From Clostridium akagii DSM 12554 (GTDB lineage Bacteria; Bacillota; Clostridia; Clostridiales; Clostridiaceae): DNA of 64,000 nucleotides. A program made the translations under genes and the position numbers. Every line of letters begins with the position of its first letter. Position 1 is the stretch's first letter. Location of the stretch: NCBI RefSeq assembly GCF_000686725.1, contig NZ_JMLK01000008.1:282342-346341 (forward strand), given 5' to 3'. Below the pieces are notes generated by a model. The model saw only the letters and a program-made list of their open reading frames with translations, did not search any database and had not been told where the DNA came from. Shown in pieces: positions 1 through 9,105 of this stretch.

Positions 1-508
1 TAAGTTTTAAAAGATGCATTCCTAAATTGTTTCTAAATTGTTCGTTATTTTGAAATAATTTTATAATTGCATTTCTCTTCTTAAGTTTTACTTCATTAAA
101 TAAGGGCATTCTCAATGTTTTATATAACATTTCTTCCCCCGGTGAGGTTATAGTTCTATCCATAACTGTATATATCTCATTCATAGTTAAATCTGACCAA
201 GTTTGATCATCTATACAAAATTCATCATTTGTTTCATCTTCTATGTAATCAAAAGTAAGCCTAATATTTTTAAAGTTTCTTTTCCTATCTACCTTTTCTC
301 CCCATTCGTTCTTGAATTTTTTATTAAGTCCATGAAGAATGGATTTTTTTCTAATATACACACCTAAAATTAAAATTAATACTAATGGTACAAAAGCAAT
401 CATGTATAAATAACTTATATTTATTGAATAGCTTATAAGTATTAATCCTATAAAAATAAGTATAATAATAAATATATTAGTTATTACATTTATTCCTTGT
501 TCCCCCAC
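1..508 (-). CDS. MutS-like ATPase family protein, N-terminal part (runs off the window)
   Basis: Only the first 169 or so codons are in the window; the gene continues past base 1. The start is taken as GTG at 508-506, preceded by an AGGGGG ribosome site on the minus strand; the other possible starts run quickly into stops. Two hydrophobic segments lie at about residues 8-27 and 31-50, followed by a basic stretch and a soluble region. The text around residues 115-135 (DRTITSPGEEMLYKTL) resembles the region before the clamp and ATPase domains of membrane-anchored MutS-related proteins, where a conserved T..GE..L...L..P pattern is common. The ATPase domain itself is not visible, so the family call rests on this pattern and the two N-terminal membrane segments. 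Function is unknown; it need not act in mismatch repair. Confidence 0.55.
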   Translation of the reverse strand, partial: MGEQGINVITNIFIIILIFIGLILISYSINISYLYMIAFVPLVLILILGVYIRKKSILHGLNKKFKNEWGEKVDRKRNFKNIRLTFDYIEDETNDEFCIDDQTWSDLTMNEIYTVMDRTITSPGEEMLYKTLRMPLFNEVKLKKRNAIIKLFQNNEQFRNNLGMHLLKL

Positions 509-675
509 AAAACCAACCCCCTATTCTTAAATAAAGCGTCTTAAAGAAAATAGACTAGCAAATTTACTTGTTATTTTTTCCTAAGATACCTTATATTATT
601 AAAATATTTATCATGTCATAAGGGAATAGTACGCCAAATGAATTTGCCTGTCAATAAGGATTTGTATAAATCTTC

Positions 676-738
676 TTGACAAAAACCATATAATAGTATA
701 AATTTAATGTAAATGCCACTGATTTGCATTTACATTAA
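676..738 (+). promoter_or_regulatory. Promoter with operator-like inverted repeat for the zinc lipoprotein gene
   Basis: TTGACA at 676-681 and TATAAA at 697-702 (spacing 15) form a plausible promoter. Just downstream is a perfect 13-bp inverted repeat, TTAATGTAAATGC at 704-716 and GCATTTACATTAA at 726-738, with a 9-nt spacer. It overlaps the expected transcription start and ends a few bases before the ribosome site. This is where a Fur/Zur- or AdcR-type metal repressor would bind, but the sequence is not an exact match to any Zur box I know, so the regulator is inferred. Confidence 0.5.
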
Positions 739-753
739 TATGAGGTGATATGT

Positions 754-1635
754 TTGCTAAAAAAAATAATACATACTATTTTGTTATTAGTATTGATCTT
801 AACTTTATCAGCATGCAATAATAATAATAATAATGCATCCAATAACAAGATAAAGGTAGTAGTTTCCTTTAATGCTATGAAAGAACTTACCTATGCAGTA
901 GGAAAAGACAAGGTGGACATTGAGACCATAACTCCTAACGGTCAAGAACCGCATGAATACGAACCCAAAGTAAAGGATCTTGGAAATTTAACTGATGCAA
1001 ATGTTTTTGTATATAATGGTATGGATCTAGAAAAATGGGAATCAACTGCGGTAAATTCAGTTAACAACCAAAAACTAATAGCTGTTAATGCTTCAAGCGG
1101 CTTTAAACCCATCCAAACATCTAATGGTGCTTATGATCCCCATGTGTGGCTAAGCTTAAAAGGTGCTGAATATGAAGCTAATAAAATAATGGTTGCTCTT
1201 ATAAAATCCGATCCAAAAGATAAAGCTTATTTTGAGAAAAATTATTCAGATTTTAAAACAAAGCTTGAGACACTATATAATGACTATAAAATAAAGTTTA
1301 TAAATTCACCTAAAAAAAGTTTTGTAACTGGTCATGCAGCATTTAATTACCTATGTAGAGATTTTGATATAACACAAAATAGTGTAGAGGATGTATTTGC
1401 TGATGGAGAACCAAGTAGTCAAAAACTTCAAGACCTCATAGCATATTGCAAAGCGAATAAAGTTACTACTGTTTTTGTTGAAAATATGGTTAGTCCTAAA
1501 GTTACAAGCACCCTTGCTGATGCAGTAGGTGCAAAGGTTACAAAGATATACACCATTGAAAGTGAAGAAGATAATTTAGATTATTTACAAAGCATGAAAA
1601 AAAACTTAGCTAACATTTATATGAGTTTACAGTGA
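754..1635 (+). CDS. znuA: Zinc/manganese ABC transporter substrate-binding lipoprotein (ZnuA/AdcA family)
   Basis: Extracellular metal-binding lipoprotein of the cluster A-I (SBP_bac_9) family. A lipoprotein signal peptide ends in LTLSAC, so the Cys is the lipidated residue, followed by an Asn-rich linker. Expected metal ligands are visible: His in EPHEYEP, His in DPHVWL, His in TGHAAF, and an acidic residue near the FVENMVSP stretch. The usual long His-rich loop is absent. A GTG at 745 is also in frame, but the GAGGTGAT ribosome site at 742-749 overlaps it, so TTG at 754 is the better start. No permease or ATPase gene is adjacent, so the protein must serve a transporter encoded elsewhere. 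The upstream inverted repeat suggests metal-responsive repression. Zinc rather than manganese is inferred. Confidence 0.85.
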   Translation: MLKKIIHTILLLVLILTLSACNNNNNNASNNKIKVVVSFNAMKELTYAVGKDKVDIETITPNGQEPHEYEPKVKDLGNLTDANVFVYNGMDLEKWESTAVNSVNNQKLIAVNASSGFKPIQTSNGAYDPHVWLSLKGAEYEANKIMVALIKSDPKDKAYFEKNYSDFKTKLETLYNDYKIKFINSPKKSFVTGHAAFNYLCRDFDITQNSVEDVFADGEPSSQKLQDLIAYCKANKVTTVFVENMVSPKVTSTLADAVGAKVTKIYTIESEEDNLDYLQSMKKNLANIYMSLQ

Positions 1636-1672
1636 AAAGTAGTCCCCACCCTAAAGTGAGGACTACTTTTTT
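1635..1672. terminator. Bidirectional terminator between znuA and the topB 3' fragment
   Basis: An 11-bp stem (AAAAGTAGTCC at 1635-1645, GGACTACTTTT at 1660-1670) is flanked by A and T runs, so it can end both the rightward znuA transcript and the leftward topB reading frame. Confidence 0.8.
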
Positions 1673-3500
1673 AATTTATAAATTCCATTTGCCAATTGTA
1701 GTATCCAGTTTTCTCATCCCTTACATATTTTAAATATGCTGAGTAAGTTGTTCCTTTTTTGCTCTTCAAGTTTCTAAATCCTACTTTCCCATTCTTAAGT
1801 AGCAATTCAACCATTGGTTTACTAACTATTTTCCCTAATGACGCAATAAATTTATCACTCTTCCAAATTGTAAAATTACATCCATTTTTCCAATTTGTGC
1901 ATCCAAATGCCTTCTCATTTTCCACTACTGCATTGCCACATATAGGGCATATTCCTATACTTTCTTTACCTTCAGGTAGTTCCACCTTAAAGTTTTTTAA
2001 CATAGAAGTATCTTTTTTTATGGCGTCTATTGCACTAATGGTAAATTCTTTAATCATGCTGAGGAAATCATCTTTTTTGAATTTCCCTCTTTCTATATCT
2101 GATAGTGTTTTTTCAAGCCTACCTGTATATTCTAAATCTAAAAGCTCTTTAGCCGGGAAGATTTCTACTAATGTTTTCCCAAGTTCTGTACATGTAAGAC
2201 TTTTACCTTTTGCTGCTATGTATGAAGCATCTTTTAGCTTTTTAATTGTTTCTCCCCTTGTAGCTGGGGTTCCTATACTAAATCCACTTAGTATAGCAGC
2301 CATCATTTCCTCCGTATCTTCCTCATCCTTTTCATTTTTAAAACTTTTCCCACATGTCTCCATAACTCTTAAAAGTGTCTTTTCATTATGAAGTTTAGGT
2401 GGTTTTTTTGTAACTTCATTAACTTTTCCATCAACCACATCTACAATTTCTTTTTCTAATACCATGGGAAGAAGAGTATCTTTGCTTTCAATTTTTTCAG
2501 CAACGTGCCATCCTATAACTGTTTGAACTTTTCCTTTTGCTACAAAAGTCCCTTTAATTTCACTGTCATTAACTTTACATACAAGTTTAGTTTCCTCATA
2601 TTCAGCTACCGGTAAAAATTGTATTATAAATCTGTTTTTCACTGCATTATACACAATTTCCTCATCTTTGCTTAATCCAGTTGGTTTCATATAGGTTGGA
2701 ACTATAGCACTATGACTTTCTACCTTTGAATCGTCGAATATCCTTTTATTAGCTACGAACTTTATCTGACTTTCATAGGGTAATCCTTTTTTGATTACGT
2801 CTAATACCTTTTTTGTTCTCTCTTTTAAACTTTCCGATAATGCAATACTTCCTGTACGTGGATATGTAGTAAATTTTTTTTCATAAAGAGATTGTGCCAC
2901 TTTTAATACTTTATCCGAAGTCCATCCCTTATATTTACTTGTCACATATCCTTGTAAATTAGAAAGGTTAAATAAAACAGGAGCATAATCTTTTTTCTTT
3001 TCTATCTGCTTTTCTATAATTTCCCCATTTTTATCTTTTAAAAGTTTAAGTATATTTTGTGCAACTTGTTTATCTTCAAATTTCTCAGTTTCATTTTCAT
3101 AATAAAGCCCTTCGAATTCCTCATTATCTTTGGTTTTAAAGGTGGCTAATAATTTATAATAAGTAGATGCTTTAAAGTTTTCTATTTCTTTATCCCTATC
3201 ATAAATAATTTTTAATGTAGGTAATAAAACTCTTCCTATGTTTAATATTTTCTTATCATTTGGCTTATACCTTAATGTGGCCACGGAGGTTAAATTTATC
3301 CCTATTATCCAGTCTGCCCATTGCCTGCCAATACCTGCATCTTGGAGAGATTTCATCTCTTCATTAGGTTTTAAATTTGCCATTCCTTTTTTTACTTCCT
3401 CTACAGTCCATTCATTGAGTAATATTCTAAATACAGGTTTTTTTTCATTGAAATATAAAAATATTTCATCTGCAATAACTTGACCCTCTCTTATGCTCAC
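1671..3500 (-). pseudogene. topB: topB 3' part: topoisomerase III without its TOPRIM N-terminus, cut by the island
   Basis: This encodes about the last 604 residues of DNA topoisomerase III. The active-site tyrosine context FTTYPRT and a C-terminal four-Cys zinc motif (CPICG...C...C) are kept. The N-terminal 117 residues, which carry the TOPRIM Mg-binding residues, are missing. Homology to the intact copy at 34105-36273 starts exactly at REG of the DxDREG motif (base 3491). Upstream codons come from the island end. The open frame uses a GTG at 3500-3498 inside the inserted DNA and has no good ribosome site. The matching 5' piece lies at 42166-42518. Visible identity to the intact copy is roughly 90 percent by eye. 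Unlikely to yield a working enzyme. Confidence 0.85.
3487..3500. repeat. Left island junction: TCTCT core plus inverted end
   Basis: TCTCT at 3487-3491 is the last topB-matching sequence and is followed by TATGCTCAC (3492-3500). The right junction has the same pentamer preceded by the near-complement GTAAGCATA. The pentamer may be the crossover core or a target duplication. Confidence 0.65.
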
Positions 3501-4079
3501 CTACATATATGCGTAAATACACCTTAACCCTTTAACTGATTGCTTTACAACACATATTAACCTATTTATTAATTTTACACTTCCATTATTTTTGTATAAA
3601 TAATTACTCAATTTATTTTTCTTAATTTTTTACACACCTAGAGATATCATTCGTTTTATACCTATTGTATTATATATATAACTTAAATTCATAAGAGTAG
3701 ATTCTCTGTATTTAAGTAGTCATATATATTTTGTTTAATTATAAGGTATTATTACTGATAACTTTAATAAATGTTTTAGTTGATATATCTACAATTCAAT
3801 ATATAGTAGATATGTTTACATGACTGAAATTTCAACTAACAGCTAGAACATATATTTTTTCAACCACAAATATAGTTTAACATACAAATAGTAATCAACA
3901 CTCACCATATTTGTGTCATCTTTTTTTCAGTTTTGTGCAAATTATTTTACATTAACGAACAGTATAATTTAAGACAGCTTTATAATGTTGTTCCTCACCC
4001 TTATATTTAATACATATTATATGAATAATTGACAACAGCATTATTTTATATTTCAAAGCAAGAAACACTATGATAACTT
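3501..4079. other. AT-rich stretch without a recognisable gene (left end of island)
   Basis: Both strands are dense in stops. I see no ribosome site with a reading frame, no tRNA and no strong terminator. It probably holds the left-end recombinase binding region. Confidence 0.5.
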
Positions 4080-4478
4080 TTATTGGATATCATAATAAGT
4101 ATAAAATCCACATTTAGCAACAGTTTTTTTTACATGAAAATTAAAAGTCAATTTAAAAAGTTTAGTTTTTATAAAACTCTTAAATTCATCATACTCAAAA
4201 ACTAAATCAAAATCATTATCAATTGAATAAACATACTTACCTTCTCTAAGATGCCCGCTAATTATATTATCAATTTCCACATCATCAAGTTCATTTGAAA
4301 TAAAAACAAAATCTTCATCTATCGTAAATCTTGGATAAAATTTTGTAGAAGGGTATTTTTGCCCATCCCCCCGAAAAGGTGGAATATGCAAATTCGCATG
4401 TTTCATATATTGTTCAACAACTAAAGCCACATGATGGAATAAATATCCAGCATGTGGCTTTAGTTGTTTATGAAGCAA
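4080..4478 (-). CDS. Hypothetical protein, probably 5'-truncated remnant
   Basis: The 132-codon frame begins inside the palindrome at 4416-4468 and then runs through the direct repeat at 4351-4395, so its first 45 or so codons look accidental. The remaining 90 residues, beginning near KFYPRFTIDEDFVF, read like a real acidic, aromatic-rich soluble domain. I do not recognise the family. No ribosome site precedes the ATG. The best reading is the 3' part of an unknown gene cut at the repeat when the GH31 cassette entered. Confidence 0.35.
   Translation of the reverse strand: MLHKQLKPHAGYLFHHVALVVEQYMKHANLHIPPFRGDGQKYPSTKFYPRFTIDEDFVFISNELDDVEIDNIISGHLREGKYVYSIDNDFDLVFEYDEFKSFIKTKLFKLTFNFHVKKTVAKCGFYTYYDIQ
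4351..4395. repeat. Direct repeat, left copy flanking the GH31 cassette
   Basis: Starts GGGTATTTTTGCC and contains TCCCCCC and AAGGTGGAATA before GCAAATT. It matches 8810-8850 at about nine of ten positions in the same orientation. Each copy can fold on itself, the TTTGCC arm pairing with GGCAAA best in the right copy. Confidence 0.65.
4416..4468. terminator. 18-bp perfect palindrome at the 3' end of the GH31 gene
   Basis: Arms at 4416-4433 and 4451-4468 are perfectly complementary, and a further 4-bp pairing (4435-4438 with 4446-4449) closes the loop. The right arm reaches into the GH31 stop codon. No U-run follows on the minus strand, so it is either a hairpin that stabilises the mRNA end or an insertion scar rather than a standard terminator. 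Confidence 0.5.
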
Positions 4479-7400
4479 TACTTACTTCTAGGTATGGTGA
4501 AACTATTAATTGTGGTCCATGATATTTAAGTGTTGTAATGTTATTGGCTCTAAATGTACCTTTAGATTGTGGAGTTAAAATCGGCAGTACTATTCCATTT
4601 TCAATATAGTAAGTAATCACCATATTGGATGACGTCAATGGTACACTCTGTGCAGTAATATAAGCAGCATTCTTAATTTTTGTACTTACCGCTAGTGTAT
4701 CAGGATTTGACGTATACCATGTACCGTTTTCATACCACTTTTCACCGGTAACATCAAAGCCCGGTTGATTCACACCTGGATTCTGATTTTTACCGTCATT
4801 GAATATAACCTTTGCCGTAGACCAATTTTTAATAGTATAAGAATACCAACTGTTACCGTCACTATTCATTTTTACTCCTGGCCATGCTGGTGAAGTTAAT
4901 ACTTTTGAAGCATCATAATAATAAAGGTTAGGTGATCCCCAGCTACTTGGATTTTTATAGTGTACAGTTATGGAAACTGTTGATATATTTATAACATACT
5001 GTTCTGCATCCACTGAAGATTGATTACCTAGTGAATCTATTGCAATAGCCTTTAATGTTGTATTTGCATTAATTTTAATTGGTCCAGTATAGTTGGTGCT
5101 GGTTTTTGTAGGGGTTGTTCCATCTGTAGTGTAATAAATACTTGCTGCATAAGATGCTGTTAAATTTACCGTTTGTGGTGAAGTGTAAGTTCCGCCTTTA
5201 ATATCAGCTGATACTGTCAACTGTGATAGACCAGATGGTGCACCTGACGTTATTGTACCTGCACTAAAGGTTGATGTTCCTGCATTGAAAATATAATTGT
5301 TGCCTCCATTATTATCCCAGTGCCCGCTACCATCATTAAAACATACTTCTGCTGAAGTAGCTGTTCCAATATTAAGAGTGGCTTTGGCATAGCCAGCTAT
5401 CTCGGAATCCAACATTTTATCACCCGGTGGAGTAGTCCATGTTCCTCCGCTAGGTCTCCAATGTATATATGGAGTTGTATAACCTTTTTTATAATAAATA
5501 GTTACTCCATTTGACCAATTGGGATTTCCAGGAATTATAGATCCAGTGCTATCATTATAATAGTCTCCTGCACCTACAGCTTGACCTAGCGAAGAAGGTT
5601 TCCAAGTTACTTCGTTATCATCTGAGTATCTAACTACTGGTGTTTTTACATCTGTAGGAAATGCTAAGTGACTCATAAATTGTCCATCCTTCACACCATA
5701 TTTAGGCATTAGAATATCGCTACTCCAGTTTCCATTGTCATCTTCATATTGAAGCTTTACTTGATTATTTGTTGTAGTTCCAATATATAAATTTGTTGTG
5801 TTAGTTTTTGGTGCTCCAGTAGTAACTGTTCCATCATTTGCAATGGTACAAATGTCACTTGTAACAGGCAAAGAAACTCCTTCATCAGATGGCTTATTTA
5901 CTGAACCGTCTGAATAACGTACTTTTACTGGGTAGGAGCTTGTTAAAGTATAGTTCAAATCTGTTTGAAAATATCCTATTTTATCTGATTTGGTCATTGC
6001 TTGTGATGAACCCCAAGTATTACCATTATCCAAACTATATTGTAAATTTACACCACTTGCTGAATCTCTTACATACACTGTTGTCTTTTTTGCTGTTTCT
6101 TGGTTAAAAGTACAAGGTGCTACTATACTTTTTATCTGCCCTGCTGCCACTTTAACATAAACAACAGCCCCATAAACATCAGTACCTACTGCATAACCGT
6201 CTCCCGTTGCATTTTTTAACGCATCTAAATTAGTATATTGTGAAACCACTTGTCCACCAACTGTTACGGCCCCAGTTGATTTTACATGTAATTTTACTAT
6301 ATAATTTTGCACATCCGGAGTATAACTCCCTTGTTTTTGCGAAGCATTAAACTGAACTGACTTCCAATCATTACTTCTTTGCAGTGTAAATTTTTGCCCA
6401 AAGTAATTTCCACTTTTATAGTCGTAAGTATTACCATCATCGTCATAATAATTAAAGCTTGTTGGTTGAACGTCAGGAAAAGCATCCACATAAATATTAG
6501 TCATTTTCTTTTCCCCAACATAGTTTTCATAATCCTGTGAAGGAATAATTGCACCACTCTTAATAAATAATGGTACATCCTGCCAACTTGATGAATCTAT
6601 TGGATAATTTATAGTCTGACCACCAGTATAGGTTGTTCCTTTAAAATAATCTATCCAGTTTCCTTCTGGTAGATAAATGCTTTTTGAAGTTTGTCCTTGT
6701 GTTACAACTGGTGATACCAGTAACGAATCTCCAAACATCCAAGATTCTTTATCGTTTGCAGCATTAGGATCATTAGGATATGCCATCATTAAGGATTTTA
6801 TTAAACCTATACCTGTATCCGAAGCTTGTTGATCATATTTATAAATATATGGTATTAAAGTGTACCTTAATTGCATAATCTTCTTTGCTGCTGCTTCTGC
6901 GGTAGTACCATAATTCCAAGGATAACGTGCCATACTTGGAGTTGTAACCTTGGTGCCATGAACTCTGAATATTGGTGTAAAGGCGCTAAATTCAAGCCAT
7001 CTTGCATAATTTTCAGGACTTGGTTGACCATTAAAGCCGCCAGTATCCATGCCCCATTTAGCTTCTCCAAGGTTTACAGCCGAAAGCATTCTTTCACGCT
7101 GATTTGCCATAGTGTCAAAACCAGATCCTATATCACCAGACCACATACCATAACCATATCGTTGTGCCCCAGCATAATAAGTTCTATTAAGTGACCAAAC
7201 TCTCTGATTAGTATACGCCGTTTGACCATCATAGAGGGATTTTTGCATATTCATATTGTCAAAGTTCCCAAATCCATTATCCCCATCACATTCATCATTC
7301 CAAAATCCTACTATTCCTTTGTCAAAAGCATCTTGTGTATGATTCCAAAACCATGTTCTTACACTAGGATTCTCATAATTTAAACTTTGCATTGGTACAT

Positions 7401-8523
7401 TTGCGCAATAATCATTTTTAGGACTACTTCCTGGAAGCCATCCATTCATTGCTGTAATAGCTGTTGCTTGAACTGATGGCACTAATATTCTGGGTTTCAT
7501 AATTCCTGTTAACTTAATACCTTGAGAATTCATAGTCTTTTTTAGTAGTCCAGATTCTGAATCTGGAAAGTTAGTAGTATTCCACTTAAATTCGCCATAG
7601 TTATCTGAACCCCACTGTTTCCAGTCAAAATCCAAGCAAAAGTTATCTATAGGTATTTGTTTTGACCTATAAGTATTTATAACATCTGTAAGTTGTTGTT
7701 CATCTGTCTTTGTAGTATCTGGCCAGCCCCATTGAGTATTAGTGAACCCTGTAGACCATTTAGGTGACATAGGTGATTTTCCTGTAATATCAGACTCAGA
7801 GGATAGAATATCTGTAGGATTTCCTACCATAACATAATATTCTGTATTTTTCTTTGAAATTCCACTATAACCAAGGCTAGTGTCTCCGAGCGAAATTTTT
7901 CCTCCATCTGAATCTACCAATACACCATATCCATTATTACTCCACACAAATGGTGACCCACAATGACCTTGTGTACCAGCTTGAACATTTATAGTACCAG
8001 TTCTTAGCATCCCTGCGGAAGAATTGTCTCCATTAGTATAACCACTTATACCATAAAAATCATCTCCAGAATTGTGACTAAATGTTACTCCATTACTAGG
8101 AAGAGATGTTTGCTTTATAAGCAGACCATTTGAAGAATCATACACAGAAACACCTAAATCTGATTTGCTTATCTTTACTATCATTTTGCTTGTAGTGATA
8201 ACCATGGGATCTGATATAATATCAATAGATTTTGTATTTCCCGTACTCCAGCTCTTATTAGGGTCAATGACTTGAGTTTCATCACTTGATGCTCCATTAG
8301 GCATATAATCAACTTTAAGAATCTGAGGTTCACATACTTGAATAATGTATTGATCTGAACCGTTTGGAATTGTAATTGTATCACCGGTTACTGTAATATT
8401 TCCGCCTACTGCCGCATTTACTTTTACATTAGAAATAGACGTAAAATTACTAAATACTAAGGTGATAACAATAAACCAATACATTATTTTTTTAAAACAT
8501 GTACGTCTTTTATTATTAACCAT
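4468..8523 (-). CDS. Secreted GH31 alpha-glucosidase/transglucosidase with starch-binding modules
   Basis: A 1351-residue exported glycoside hydrolase. A signal peptide covers about residues 1-38 (ends VKVNAA). An N-terminal beta-sandwich leads to the GH31 barrel. Nucleophile candidate Asp410 lies in GFWNDE, acid/base candidate Asp464 in MWSGD, and the family motif WGMDTGGF starts at 490. After the C-terminal sheet domains come Ig/FN3-like modules, a CBM25-like module (about 1000-1085), a chitobiase-like beta-sandwich (about 1095-1170) and a CBM26-like starch-binding module (about 1180-1280, with YYYD and WPGVKM). The last 70 residues are of no family I know. Likely substrates are starch-type alpha-glucans; hydrolase versus glucosyltransferase cannot be told from sequence. 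The promoter region has a cre site. No transporter lies nearby. Confidence 0.85.
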   Translation of the reverse strand: MVNNKRRTCFKKIMYWFIVITLVFSNFTSISNVKVNAAVGGNITVTGDTITIPNGSDQYIIQVCEPQILKVDYMPNGASSDETQVIDPNKSWSTGNTKSIDIISDPMVITTSKMIVKISKSDLGVSVYDSSNGLLIKQTSLPSNGVTFSHNSGDDFYGISGYTNGDNSSAGMLRTGTINVQAGTQGHCGSPFVWSNNGYGVLVDSDGGKISLGDTSLGYSGISKKNTEYYVMVGNPTDILSSESDITGKSPMSPKWSTGFTNTQWGWPDTTKTDEQQLTDVINTYRSKQIPIDNFCLDFDWKQWGSDNYGEFKWNTTNFPDSESGLLKKTMNSQGIKLTGIMKPRILVPSVQATAITAMNGWLPGSSPKNDYCANVPMQSLNYENPSVRTWFWNHTQDAFDKGIVGFWNDECDGDNGFGNFDNMNMQKSLYDGQTAYTNQRVWSLNRTYYAGAQRYGYGMWSGDIGSGFDTMANQRERMLSAVNLGEAKWGMDTGGFNGQPSPENYARWLEFSAFTPIFRVHGTKVTTPSMARYPWNYGTTAEAAAKKIMQLRYTLIPYIYKYDQQASDTGIGLIKSLMMAYPNDPNAANDKESWMFGDSLLVSPVVTQGQTSKSIYLPEGNWIDYFKGTTYTGGQTINYPIDSSSWQDVPLFIKSGAIIPSQDYENYVGEKKMTNIYVDAFPDVQPTSFNYYDDDGNTYDYKSGNYFGQKFTLQRSNDWKSVQFNASQKQGSYTPDVQNYIVKLHVKSTGAVTVGGQVVSQYTNLDALKNATGDGYAVGTDVYGAVVYVKVAAGQIKSIVAPCTFNQETAKKTTVYVRDSASGVNLQYSLDNGNTWGSSQAMTKSDKIGYFQTDLNYTLTSSYPVKVRYSDGSVNKPSDEGVSLPVTSDICTIANDGTVTTGAPKTNTTNLYIGTTTNNQVKLQYEDDNGNWSSDILMPKYGVKDGQFMSHLAFPTDVKTPVVRYSDDNEVTWKPSSLGQAVGAGDYYNDSTGSIIPGNPNWSNGVTIYYKKGYTTPYIHWRPSGGTWTTPPGDKMLDSEIAGYAKATLNIGTATSAEVCFNDGSGHWDNNGGNNYIFNAGTSTFSAGTITSGAPSGLSQLTVSADIKGGTYTSPQTVNLTASYAASIYYTTDGTTPTKTSTNYTGPIKINANTTLKAIAIDSLGNQSSVDAEQYVINISTVSITVHYKNPSSWGSPNLYYYDASKVLTSPAWPGVKMNSDGNSWYSYTIKNWSTAKVIFNDGKNQNPGVNQPGFDVTGEKWYENGTWYTSNPDTLAVSTKIKNAAYITAQSVPLTSSNMVITYYIENGIVLPILTPQSKGTFRANNITTLKYHGPQLIVSPYLEVSIAS

Positions 8524-8809
8524 ATTATTCTTACCATCCTTTCACCTTAAAAATTTACGTTATTAATAATCCTTGTAATTTCGTACTAACAAATAATATA
8601 TTAACAAAGCATTAAGGCACTACTCTTTTAGGTACTACTTTTAGTCTCATTTTCATTATAAGTTACCCCCATATATATTTTTTCTAGCTTTTCAATAAGT
8701 ACAAATCACACTCCTTTAACATTAACTTATACAAGCGCAAACGTTTTCATAATTGTAATCAATTTCACTATACCATATTTGTACCATAATTAGAATATAT
8801 TTCTTTATA
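8524..8809 (-). promoter_or_regulatory. Leader and promoter region of the GH31 gene
   Basis: About 285 bp without a gene. It holds the AAGGTGAAAGGATGG ribosome region just before 8523 and the cre site at 8735-8749. Several AT-rich hexamers could serve as -10, and none stands out. Confidence 0.4.
8735..8749 (-). promoter_or_regulatory. cre site (CcpA operator) upstream of the GH31 gene
   Basis: On the minus strand the site reads TGAAAACGTTTGCGC, a close fit to the CcpA consensus (TGNAANCGNNNNCN) with a strong central palindrome. It sits about 210 bp upstream of the GH31 start, so glucose repression of this secreted glucosidase is expected. Confidence 0.7.
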
Positions 8810-8850
8810 GGGTATTTTTGCCTCCCCCCATAAAGGTGGAATAGGCAAAT
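8810..8850. repeat. Direct repeat, right copy flanking the GH31 cassette
   Basis: Same orientation as 4351-4395. It is internally self-complementary (TTTGCC ... GGCAAA with an inner TCCCCC/GGTGGA pairing). The remnant gene on its right starts 4 bp later. Confidence 0.65.
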
Positions 8851-8853
8851 TAT

Positions 8854-9105
8854 CTAAAAGAACTTCTTTAAATATTCTATCCCTAATTCCAAATCACTCG
8901 TTTGCATAACTTTTTCAATGGTTCCCATTTTTAATTCTTCTGCCAATGTTAAAATATCGGTTAATCCTTTTTTCCATAGTTCTACTTGCACTTGTAGGCG
9001 ATCTATTTCCTTTTGATTTGCGATTGTTAATGTTTCTTCCTGTTGGGGATTTGAAAATAACTGCACAAGAAAGCTATCTGTAAAAGATCCCTTAGAAATT
9101 GTTGT
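8854..9105 (-). pseudogene. 3' remnant of a regulator-like gene (MerR-type C-terminus suspected)
   Basis: The minus-strand frame ends at 8854. Its last 65 or so residues contain a charged coiled-coil helix (QKEIDRLQVQVELWKKGL) followed by EELKMGTIEKVMQT, like the C-terminal dimerisation helix and tail of MerR-family regulators. Upstream of about 9105 the frame runs antisense into the transporter remnant, so the DNA-binding half has been lost at a rearrangement point. The family call is tentative. Confidence 0.4.

Noticed and set aside
1759..2391. Long plus-strand open frame inside the topB 3' fragment (and a similar one at 34328-34825).
   Set aside because: It is antisense to conserved topoisomerase codons in both copies, lacks a ribosome site and has low-complexity Ser/Phe content. 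A shadow frame.
6871..7194. Open frames antisense to the GH31 gene.
   Set aside because: They follow the codon pattern of the real gene on the other strand and have no ribosome sites.
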